A stretch of 30,141 bases of DNA from a virus. The stretch spans positions 1 through 30,141 of the IMG/VR virus record IMGVR_UViG_3300044846_003024. One strand, 5' to 3'. Under the pieces are notes generated by a model. That model was not told the origin of the DNA, did no database searches, and saw nothing but the letters and a program-made list of their open reading frames with translations. Positions 20,973 to 27,537 of the stretch are shown here, one piece after another. Both the position numbers and the translations under genes were made by a program. Each line of letters starts with the position of its first letter. The first letter of the stretch is position 1.

Positions 20973-21154
20973 AATACGTCAAATCAGTGCAAGAAATGGA
21001 TGAGAAAGAACGTCTCACCAAGAAAGTGCTGAACAAACTCAAGGCAATCAAGGTCAGTGAGACTGGAAAGCCTGACAGAGAATGCTTCTGCTCGCAAATC
21101 AGACGTAAAATCTGGTACAAAGACTTCACCAACTGGTATGAAGGCAACTCTTGA
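20954..21154 (+). CDS. Small basic hypothetical protein (66 aa)
   Basis: 66 residues from ATG 20954 (MDREQIEYVKSVQEMDEKE). A basic helix KERLTKKVLNKLKAIKV is followed by ECFCSQIRRKIWYKDFTNWYEGNS. The CFC...RRK.W..DF..WYE end pattern recurs in small Bacteroidetes phage proteins, as far as I can recall. It lies just before the sigma-like gene and overlaps it by 17 bases. Function unknown. Confidence 0.6.
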   Translation: MDREQIEYVKSVQEMDEKERLTKKVLNKLKAIKVSETGKPDRECFCSQIRRKIWYKDFTNWYEGNS

Positions 21155-21671
21155 CCGCTACATATCGTCTCACTATGAGGAGCTGTACAGATACACGAGG
21201 TACTTCTGCTCCAAGTACAATCCGAAGCTAACTATCGACACGGTCATCTCCAACGCATATCTGCACTGCATCGAAATCAATGACAACACCGAGGATGTCG
21301 GAAAGGTCAAGAGCTATATCCTCAACTCAATCAAACGCCAGGTGATTTGGAAGAACGTCAACAGCTTCAAGGATGAGCGAATCCTGGCATCAGAAATCGC
21401 AGTGCCAGACCAATTCGATGATGAGGAGGACCTCAACTACAAAATCGCAATCGAACAGCAATACCAGGGATGGAAGTCATCGGTGGACATCTATCGAGAT
21501 GGGCTGACAGACAACGTCAAGATTGCAGTCGCCAAGGCATACTTCGACAAGGGACTCACAACAGCACGATCAATGGCGCAATACTTCAACATCCCAGTGA
21601 CGTCAGCACACTACCTAATCTCTGACATAAAAAACACGCTTAAATCCATACACTATGAAAATAAAAGATGA
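21138..21671 (+). CDS. Sigma-factor-like protein, putative late transcription regulator
   Basis: 177 residues from ATG 21138; upstream in-frame starts overlap the preceding gene and are unlikely. Residues about 10-75 (HYEELYRYTRYFCSKYN... DTVISNAYLHCIEI... SYILNSIKRQVIWK) have the helical pattern of sigma region 2. Residues about 138-170 (GLTTARSMAQYFNIPVTSAHYLISDIKNTL) fit a region-4 helix-turn-helix. This is the two-domain layout of small ECF-type sigma factors. Coming at the end of the early block, just before packaging and virion genes, it is a natural late-gene activator and the best candidate to read the TRAACAAA/TGCAATATAAG elements. It lacks recognisable strict ECF motifs, so the call is moderate. 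Confidence 0.6.
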   Translation: MKATLDRYISSHYEELYRYTRYFCSKYNPKLTIDTVISNAYLHCIEINDNTEDVGKVKSYILNSIKRQVIWKNVNSFKDERILASEIAVPDQFDDEEDLNYKIAIEQQYQGWKSSVDIYRDGLTDNVKIAVAKAYFDKGLTTARSMAQYFNIPVTSAHYLISDIKNTLKSIHYENKR

Positions 21672-21939
21672 ATACAAGGGCAAGACTATCGTCAAGAACA
21701 CCACGCTCGGAAACATGACAGTCGTTGTTGACAATATAGATATGAACAGATACCGATACTATGTCAGCATCGGATTCGGATATTTGTTCGAGGAGGAGAC
21801 CACAACTGCACCAGAACAGTGCATTCGATACGAAGGCATCGAAGCAGATGAGCAGACGGAAGCTCCAGCACCAACACCAACACCAAAACGCAAAAGAAAA
21901 ACCAATGCCAAAGCCAACACCAAACGAAACCAAGGATGA
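21655..21939 (+). CDS. Small hypothetical protein with basic tail
   Basis: 94 residues. The N-terminal 60 residues are strand-rich (YKGKTIVKNTTLGNMTVVVDNI). The C-terminus is a Pro/Thr linker (APAPTPTPKRKRK) with a strongly basic end (TNAKANTKRNQG), which may bind nucleic acid. It resembles short head or packaging-associated proteins in layout only. It overlaps the sigma-like gene by 17 bases and the next gene by 35. Confidence 0.55.
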   Translation: MKIKDEYKGKTIVKNTTLGNMTVVVDNIDMNRYRYYVSIGFGYLFEEETTTAPEQCIRYEGIEADEQTEAPAPTPTPKRKRKTNAKANTKRNQG

Positions 21940-22381
21940 TTTCCTAAATCGCTGCATGGGCGATGAGGAAGCACTCCAGGACTTTCCAGAGAATGACCAG
22001 CGATATGCTGTGTGCAATTCCATGTGGGAAGAGTCAAATATGAGCGCATTCTCAAAATACAGAGCAGCATTCGCAGAGAAAACATACTCAGACTATCCTG
22101 ACTCGGTGCGCAACAACGCACGCAGAGGAATCGAGCTCAACAAAGAACTCGGTAACAAGTGCGCAACTCAAGTCGGCAAGGTCAGAGGACAGCAGCTCGC
22201 AAACAAGGAGCCCATTTCAGTGGATACGATCAAGAGAATGTATTCATACCTATCCAGGGCAGAACCTACATTCGAGGATTCAGCACCAGAGGACTGCGGA
22301 TACGTTTCATTCCTTCTGTGGGGTGGCAAGACTGGACTCGATTGGGCAGAAAGTAAACTTAAAGGATTAGGATTGATATGA
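21905..22381 (+). CDS. Conserved phage protein before terminase, function unknown
   Basis: 158 residues from ATG 21905. Two blocks are visible: MPKPTPNETKDDFLNRCMGD...FPENDQRYAVCNSMWEE (1-40), a Cys-containing module common at the N-termini of phage head or maturation proteins; and TIKRMYSYLSRAEPTF...DCGYVSFLLWGGKTGLDWAESKL near the C-terminus, also a recurring phage pattern. The role is not known to me; maturation or packaging assistance fits the place directly before the small terminase (4-base overlap). Confidence 0.6.
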   Translation: MPKPTPNETKDDFLNRCMGDEEALQDFPENDQRYAVCNSMWEESNMSAFSKYRAAFAEKTYSDYPDSVRNNARRGIELNKELGNKCATQVGKVRGQQLANKEPISVDTIKRMYSYLSRAEPTFEDSAPEDCGYVSFLLWGGKTGLDWAESKLKGLGLI

Positions 22382-22806
22382 AAACTGGTAGACCAAGAAA
22401 TTTCGAAGAGCCAGAGGACCTATATCAGCTTTTCGTTGAGTATAAAAAGCACGTCAAAGAGAATCCACGCTATTCCTATGCGCTTTCAAATAAGACTGGG
22501 AAGGCTGAACCGATTCCACTTGAGGTGCCATTGACAATGAGCGGATTCAGAGTGTTCTGTCATGATAAGGGACTTGTGGTGAATGATTACTTCGCAAATA
22601 CGGATGGGAGATATTCAACGTTTACTACAATCTGTACGCATATAAGCGATGAAATCAGAGATGACCAAATCAAGGGCGGCATGGTTGGGCAGTTCAATGC
22701 ATCCATCACTCAGCGACTGAATGGTCTCACTGAAAAGACTGACATCACTTCTGGAGGGCAGAGCATCTCCGAGGTGAAGGTGAACATAATTAGACCGACA
22801 GAGTAA
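22378..22806 (+). CDS. Terminase small subunit
   Basis: 142 residues. MKTGRPRNFEEPEDLYQLFVEYKKHVKEN gives the basic arm and first helix. VPLTMSGFRVFCHDKGLVVNDYF resembles the DNA-binding helix-turn-helix of Bacteroidetes-phage small terminases, and QFNASITQRLNGLTEKTDI is the oligomerisation helix with the customary loss-of-structure end. It would recognise the packaging site and stimulate the large subunit, whose gene follows after an 80-base leader. Overlap with the preceding gene is 4 bases. Confidence 0.75.
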   Translation: MKTGRPRNFEEPEDLYQLFVEYKKHVKENPRYSYALSNKTGKAEPIPLEVPLTMSGFRVFCHDKGLVVNDYFANTDGRYSTFTTICTHISDEIRDDQIKGGMVGQFNASITQRLNGLTEKTDITSGGQSISEVKVNIIRPTE

Positions 22807-22815
22807 TATATTTAT

Positions 22816-22823
22816 TATATTTG
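22816..22823 (+). promoter_or_regulatory. TAnnTTTG -7 box before the large terminase
   Basis: TATATTTG fits the Bacteroidetes -7 consensus exactly. It lies in the 79-base gap between the terminase genes, so the leader would be about 55-60 bases. No clear -33 TTTG lies upstream, so support is modest. Confidence 0.35.
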
Positions 22824-22885
22824 CTGTCAGCTGTCATGGGAGAGAATACTGTCCTATGGCTGCCGCATTGCCTAAACTTTGACCT

Positions 22886-24046
22886 ATGGCTGAAATCACA
22901 ATCGACAGCACTGTCATCTTCGAAAAGAACTATACAGCATTGGCTGACCCGAGCATCCGCTTCATCATCAATGAGGGTGGAAGCCGCTCCAGCAAGACCT
23001 ACTCGCTCTGCCAAATGATCGTGGTGTACTGCCTCCAACATCCTGGCAAGGTGGTAAGTATCGTGCGCAAGACATTCCCAGCTTTGAGGGCAACGGTCAT
23101 GCGAGATTTCTTTGAAATCATGAAGGCAATGGAGATATATGACGTGCAGAGCCACAACAAGTCAGAGCACATCTACACCTTCCCGAATGGAAGCATCGTG
23201 GAGTTCTTTTCAGTCGATGATGAGCAGAAAATCAGGGGTCGCAAGAGACATCTCGGCTGGTGCAATGAAGCCAATGAGCTGTGGTTCGAAGATTTTCAGC
23301 AGCTCAACATGAGGACCGAGCACAAGCTCATCTTCGACTACAATCCGAGTGAGTCATCATCCTGGCTGTACGAGCTGCCGATGGATGAGAGCATCATCAT
23401 CAAGTCAACGTACAAAGACAACCCCTTTCTGCCCGAAAGCATCAAGCGACAGATTGAGGACCTCAAACGCACTGATGAAGCCTTGTATCAAATCTATGCG
23501 CTCGGAGAGAAAGCCATCAGCAAGAGCAACATCTACTCCAACTGGACATTCGTCAAGCATCGCCCGGCAAGGTTCGTAAACTTTGTCTATGGGCTCGACT
23601 TCGGATACAATCACCCGACTGCCCTGGTGAGGGTCTACTACTGCGACAATGACATCTACATCGAGCCGGTCATCTATGAGAGCTACCTGACCACCACCAA
23701 CCTCATCGACAAGATGGGCAACATTGGCATCGAGAAGCACGTCACCATCGTGGCTGACTACGCTCGCCCTGAAATCATAGCCGAGATGAACAATGCTGGC
23801 TATGACGTGCAGAACGCCAACAAGGTGGTCAAGAAAGGCATCGACAACATCAAGACCTTCGGAGTGGTCTGCGAGGATGAGCCACGCATCAAGAAAGAGT
23901 ATGAGAACTACAAATGGAAAAAGGTCGGTGACATCATAACCGATGAACCCGTGAAGCTCTTCGATGATGCCATGGATGCCATCCGCTACGCTGCCACACA
24001 CATCCGCCAGGAGTACTACACCGATGACTCGTATTTCGCCTTCTAA
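22886..24046 (+). CDS. Terminase large subunit
   Basis: 386 residues. ATPase: Walker A GGSRSSKT (31-38) and Walker B region HLGWCNE (122-128) with catalytic Glu128, followed by the coupling segment FDYNPSE (150-156). Nuclease: Asp238 in YGLDFGY, Asp291 in VADYARPE and Asp361/Asp364 in FDDAMDAIRYA, the usual RNase H-like metal set. It packages DNA into the prohead through the portal and cuts concatemers. Length is on the short side but all motifs are intact. Box A of late element L4 overlaps its stop codon. Confidence 0.95.
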   Translation: MAEITIDSTVIFEKNYTALADPSIRFIINEGGSRSSKTYSLCQMIVVYCLQHPGKVVSIVRKTFPALRATVMRDFFEIMKAMEIYDVQSHNKSEHIYTFPNGSIVEFFSVDDEQKIRGRKRHLGWCNEANELWFEDFQQLNMRTEHKLIFDYNPSESSSWLYELPMDESIIIKSTYKDNPFLPESIKRQIEDLKRTDEALYQIYALGEKAISKSNIYSNWTFVKHRPARFVNFVYGLDFGYNHPTALVRVYYCDNDIYIEPVIYESYLTTTNLIDKMGNIGIEKHVTIVADYARPEIIAEMNNAGYDVQNANKVVKKGIDNIKTFGVVCEDEPRIKKEYENYKWKKVGDIITDEPVKLFDDAMDAIRYAATHIRQEYYTDDSYFAF

Positions 24047-24074
24047 ACATTTGGCTCGCTTTCTGCAATATAAG
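24044..24074 (+). promoter_or_regulatory. Putative late promoter L4 (TAAACATT / TGCAATATAAG)
   Basis: Box A TAAACATT (24044-24051) overlaps the terminase stop codon, and box B is at 24064-24074 with the ATG one base later. Starts are 20 bases apart. The 17 bases 24062-24078 equal 4229-4245 at L2. It would drive fibre and tail genes. Confidence 0.55.
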
Positions 24075-24075
24075 C

Positions 24076-25650
24076 ATGGCATTTAGAACACAGAAGATAT
24101 CCCAGATGACTCCCAAGGGAGCCGACCTGGAAGCAACCGACCTCATCGAAGTCTCCACCATTGAGAGTGGAAGCTACGTCACACGATCTATAACTGGTCA
24201 AGAACTCATCGACGCAATACCGCTACCGCCCACAGGCTTAACAGTCGGCACTACACCTATATCTTCGGGTACAATAGGACGTGTATTGTTTCAAGGTACG
24301 GGGAATGTGTTGCAGCAGAGCGGTAATCTATTTTGGGACGGAACAAACAACCGCTTGGGTATTGGTACGAGTACGCCATCAGTACTACTTGAAGTTAATG
24401 GGTCATCAATATTTAGGGATGAACTTTTGATTTCAAACTCGGGAGATAGAGGGCGTCTTACTTGGGGTGGTGGATATTTTTCATTACAAACACTAGGGAA
24501 TCAAGGGTTATCTTTAAACCTTACATCGGGGACAAGGGCAATGGTTATACCAAATGCAACGGGCAACGTCCTAATAAACACAACAACCGATGCAGGCTTC
24601 CGTTTAGACGTCAATGGTACTTCAAGATATAGCGGAATTGCAAGATTCCAAAATACAAGTTCGAATTGGCTCAACATTGATGGTAGTTCGTCAGGCACGA
24701 ATAATTGCGTTATATCGAATAGGTTTAATCAGATTCAAATTGTAACAAATACAGGTGCAGGCGACCCGCATATTGCATTGCTACCCGCAACAGGAGGCAA
24801 CGTAGGTATTGGGACTGATACGCCTGCATCTAAACTTTTTCTTGATGGCGGAGTATTCACAAAAAAATATTACACAAATACGAGTAACCAAACAATAAAT
24901 TTTGGTAGCGCATTTGAACTTTTTGGAACTCCACATAGTTCAAGTGGATTTACCTTTTTTATAAATCCAACCGGTTGGTCAAGCGGATGGGATTTAAGAA
25001 TAGGTAATTCAACTAATAATATATTATTTAATAGCGTTACAGGTATAACTGCAAACAGATTAAATTCTAATGAATTAATTTTAGGCTCGGCTCAATTAAG
25101 TTATTACAGAGTTTCTCCTGCAACAGGTTTTTCATACGATTCTGCAGGTGGTTGGAATTTTGTACTTCGTGGAAGTTCATCTGAAAATTTAAGAGTAGTT
25201 GGCTCAACAGGCAATGTCCTAATCAACACAACATCAGACGCAGGCTTTAAACTTGACGTTAACGGGACTGCGAGGGTTAAAGGTACAGGGACAACCATAG
25301 GTACAACTTCTTTCACGGTTCAAGATAGTGCATCCTCTGATTTATTCCGTGTTTATGACAATGGATTAGTCGCAATAAAAGCAGGTGTCATATCTCTTAA
25401 CGGAAGTAATGGCTCAATAAGTGGAGGATTCATAGCAAGTACGGGTCAAATCATATCGGGAGGAACAAGTATTACTGCATCTGCTCAAATGGAAGTTATT
25501 AGCACTACTCGAGGCTTCCTACCCCCACGAATGACACAGACACAGCGTAACGCAATTGCATCACCCGCGATAGGTCTTGAGATTTATCAGACTGACGCGA
25601 CTGAAGGAAAGTATATTTATAAATCGTCCGGATGGACATATATTGGTTAA
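24076..25650 (+). CDS. Tail fibre / receptor-binding protein, mosaic
   Basis: 524 residues. The N-terminal ~55 residues (MAFRTQKISQMTPKGADLEA...) are the likely virion-attachment part. Then comes a beta-rich Gly/Thr/Asn shaft with recurrent units such as NRLGIGTSTPS, GNVLINTTTDAGF and GNVGIGTDTPAS, typical of Bacteroidetes phage fibres, and a C-terminal module RGFLPPRMTQTQRNAIASPAIGLEIYQTD...GWTYIG. No endosialidase-type chaperone domain was seen. Composition changes sharply: 35 of 60 bases are G/C in 24121-24180 but 13 of 60 in 25021-25080, suggesting that the shaft and tip were exchanged from another source. It likely determines host range. Confidence 0.75.
   Translation: MAFRTQKISQMTPKGADLEATDLIEVSTIESGSYVTRSITGQELIDAIPLPPTGLTVGTTPISSGTIGRVLFQGTGNVLQQSGNLFWDGTNNRLGIGTSTPSVLLEVNGSSIFRDELLISNSGDRGRLTWGGGYFSLQTLGNQGLSLNLTSGTRAMVIPNATGNVLINTTTDAGFRLDVNGTSRYSGIARFQNTSSNWLNIDGSSSGTNNCVISNRFNQIQIVTNTGAGDPHIALLPATGGNVGIGTDTPASKLFLDGGVFTKKYYTNTSNQTINFGSAFELFGTPHSSSGFTFFINPTGWSSGWDLRIGNSTNNILFNSVTGITANRLNSNELILGSAQLSYYRVSPATGFSYDSAGGWNFVLRGSSSENLRVVGSTGNVLINTTSDAGFKLDVNGTARVKGTGTTIGTTSFTVQDSASSDLFRVYDNGLVAIKAGVISLNGSNGSISGGFIASTGQIISGGTSITASAQMEVISTTRGFLPPRMTQTQRNAIASPAIGLEIYQTDATEGKYIYKSSGWTYIG
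24556..25272 (+). repeat. Diverged repeat units inside the fibre gene
   Basis: About 65 bases at 24556-24621 (encoding TGNVLINTTTDAGFRLDVNG) recur in diverged form at 25206-25272 (TGNVLINTTSDAGFKLDVNG). The bases agree in long runs, so this is DNA-level similarity between shaft units and a possible site for recombination. The interval between holds other, weaker GxxGIGT units. Confidence 0.65.
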
Positions 25651-25666
25651 TCATAAAAAATAAAAA

Positions 25667-25939
25667 ATGGAAAACACAACACCACAAGGAGGAGTAGCTA
25701 TCGAACCGGTAGTATACCCATTAAACGAAGGGACAGCAACACTATTGTCCGTTTTAGTTCTTAACTTTACAACTGAGGCAACGACTTGCACAACGTACTG
25801 GCAGTTGCTAACTGAAGACGGGAAAGTAGTAGCAGATGACAACTACGATTTAACACCTGAGCAGTTCGCAGAATGGGGCACTGACAACAACGTAGTGAAC
25901 GAGTATGTTGCTGCCGCTATTGGCGTAACTTTAATTTAA
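25667..25939 (+). CDS. Small hypothetical tail-region protein
   Basis: 90 residues: beta-rich (ATLLSVLVLNFTTEATTCTTYWQLLTEDGKVVAD) with a C-terminal LTPEQFAEWGTDNNVVNEYVAAAIGVTLI. Proteins with the TPEQFxxWGxDN pattern are usual next to fibre genes in Bacteroidetes phages; a structural role or fibre-assembly assistance is assumed. It is preceded by an AT-rich leader of 16 bases. Function unknown. Confidence 0.6.
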   Translation: MENTTPQGGVAIEPVVYPLNEGTATLLSVLVLNFTTEATTCTTYWQLLTEDGKVVADDNYDLTPEQFAEWGTDNNVVNEYVAAAIGVTLI

Positions 25940-25943
25940 GATT

Positions 25944-26090
25944 ATGATTCAGCTCACTGAAGAGAATGTAAAGGCATTGGTAGAATTCGCCAATGAATTG
26001 CCAACCAAGTATGGTCTGCCATTGTTGCAGTTCATAGAGAAACTCAAAGAGAATGGCTCAGACAACCATAGCGAGTCCGCAGACGTTTAG
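25944..26090 (+). CDS. Very small hypothetical protein (48 aa)
   Basis: 48 residues (MIQLTEENVKALVEFANELPTKYGLPLLQFIEKL...), two predicted helices. It starts 4 bases after the preceding stop and its 3' end overlaps the next gene by 38 bases in another frame. Without it there would be a 113-base hole. No family recognised. Confidence 0.5.
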   Translation: MIQLTEENVKALVEFANELPTKYGLPLLQFIEKLKENGSDNHSESADV

Positions 26091-27537
26091 TCCGGCATAT
26101 AACCCACTCAAGTTCATCATCGATTCCACCAACAAATCATTGGCTGGCTTTCGATACATCTTTGATGTCTACGCTGCTGGCACTGCAACCAAGATAGCGG
26201 AGTACAAGGTGCTTCCAACCTATGGCACTGGATATGGCGAGGAGGACCTATCCAAGCTGCTCCAGAATCAAGTGAGCTGGGATTTGAACACAGAGCTCAC
26301 ATCCAACTATGGCGCACCGAATTCATTCTATGCATACGATGTCAAGGTCGGTGAGGAGTATGTCTACGAGGTAGCCTACACGAGCAGCCTCACCAATGCG
26401 AGTGGCAGCGTGCAGATAAACGTCACCAACTCATTCGCTGCTGGAGACCAGGTCATCATCACACAAGCTGATGGTGGAGTGGCCAACCCACAGCTCGAAG
26501 GACTGCACACCGTGGTCAGTGCAACTGGCTCGGCATTCGTTGTCAACGTGCTGTGGTCCACGATCACGAGCGCAACAATCGATGGCTCGGTGAGCTACGC
26601 TGATAAGCGCAAAACTATCACCAGGGACATCACTGTGTTCACATCGTACAGCGTATTCAATGGAGCGTTCAGATGGTTGGACTGGACAACGTATGACAAG
26701 GATGACTACAAGCTCAACACACCCACTGCATTGTGGCTGACCAACCAACCAACAGCTGACTTTTACTGCACGCTGGGTCAAGACTTATATCTGAACCTAC
26801 TCAACCCGAAAGGCACTGACCGCATCTACTTCCAAAACTCGAATGGTGGTGTGTTCTACAAGGCAGTCATCTCGAGTGCTGACATCCTTCAGGTGCCAGT
26901 GGGTCCGAATAATTATGGGATATTGGTAGGCACTGGAGACCTCATAGACAACACCGTTGAGTGGTACGATGTTTACTTCGCATCTGGCGCAACACTGCCA
27001 TTGCAAGACTCTGTCAAGTACAGAATCTACCTCGACAGACGAGTGCTCATCTCCGAGTATCATGTGTTGTTCCTGGACCGCATGGGCTCATGGTCATCAT
27101 TCGCCTTTCAGCTCAAGAGCTACGAGCGTGGTGAGGTGAGTCGTGAGATGTACAACCAAGATGTCGCTGGCTATGTCAACGCATCTGACGAATGGACCTA
27201 CAAAACAGAGGAGTTCGGATTCAGAACATTCAACACCAACGTCACCAAGCGCATCGACCTCAACACGAACTGGATGACGCAGAACATGGCGACCTATTTC
27301 GAGGAGCTGGTCACATCACCGCAGACCTTCCTCAAGATTGTCACCTACGTCACCACAGAGGATGGCATTCCGCTTATCGATGAGGATGGTTGCCCGATTC
27401 ACATCCCCGAGTCAACGGCATATCAGCCATGCATCGTGGACAACAACGCATACGAGATGCTCAACCAACGCAATAAGAATCTGATGCGCCACTCAATCAC
27501 CGTGCGCCTCGCAAACCAGGATAACGTAAATGGTTAG
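26053..27537 (+). CDS. Tail/baseplate structural protein, unknown family
   Basis: 494 residues, soluble, rich in Tyr/Thr/Asn with beta-strand pattern (KSLAGFRYIFDVYAAGTATK, ...GSVQINVTNSFAAGDQVIIT...). The position between fibre and the 896-residue tail protein, with the tape measure after that, argues for a distal tail or baseplate component. No enzyme motif was found. It overlaps the next gene by 8 bases, and G+C returns to the high phage norm compared with the fibre. Confidence 0.6.
   Translation: MAQTTIASPQTFSPAYNPLKFIIDSTNKSLAGFRYIFDVYAAGTATKIAEYKVLPTYGTGYGEEDLSKLLQNQVSWDLNTELTSNYGAPNSFYAYDVKVGEEYVYEVAYTSSLTNASGSVQINVTNSFAAGDQVIITQADGGVANPQLEGLHTVVSATGSAFVVNVLWSTITSATIDGSVSYADKRKTITRDITVFTSYSVFNGAFRWLDWTTYDKDDYKLNTPTALWLTNQPTADFYCTLGQDLYLNLLNPKGTDRIYFQNSNGGVFYKAVISSADILQVPVGPNNYGILVGTGDLIDNTVEWYDVYFASGATLPLQDSVKYRIYLDRRVLISEYHVLFLDRMGSWSSFAFQLKSYERGEVSREMYNQDVAGYVNASDEWTYKTEEFGFRTFNTNVTKRIDLNTNWMTQNMATYFEELVTSPQTFLKIVTYVTTEDGIPLIDEDGCPIHIPESTAYQPCIVDNNAYEMLNQRNKNLMRHSITVRLANQDNVNG

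Noticed and set aside
23405-24082. 225-codon minus-strand frame opposite the large terminase
   Set aside because: The terminase frame has all catalytic motifs. The antisense frame is Val/Asp-rich shadow sequence without recognisable domains.
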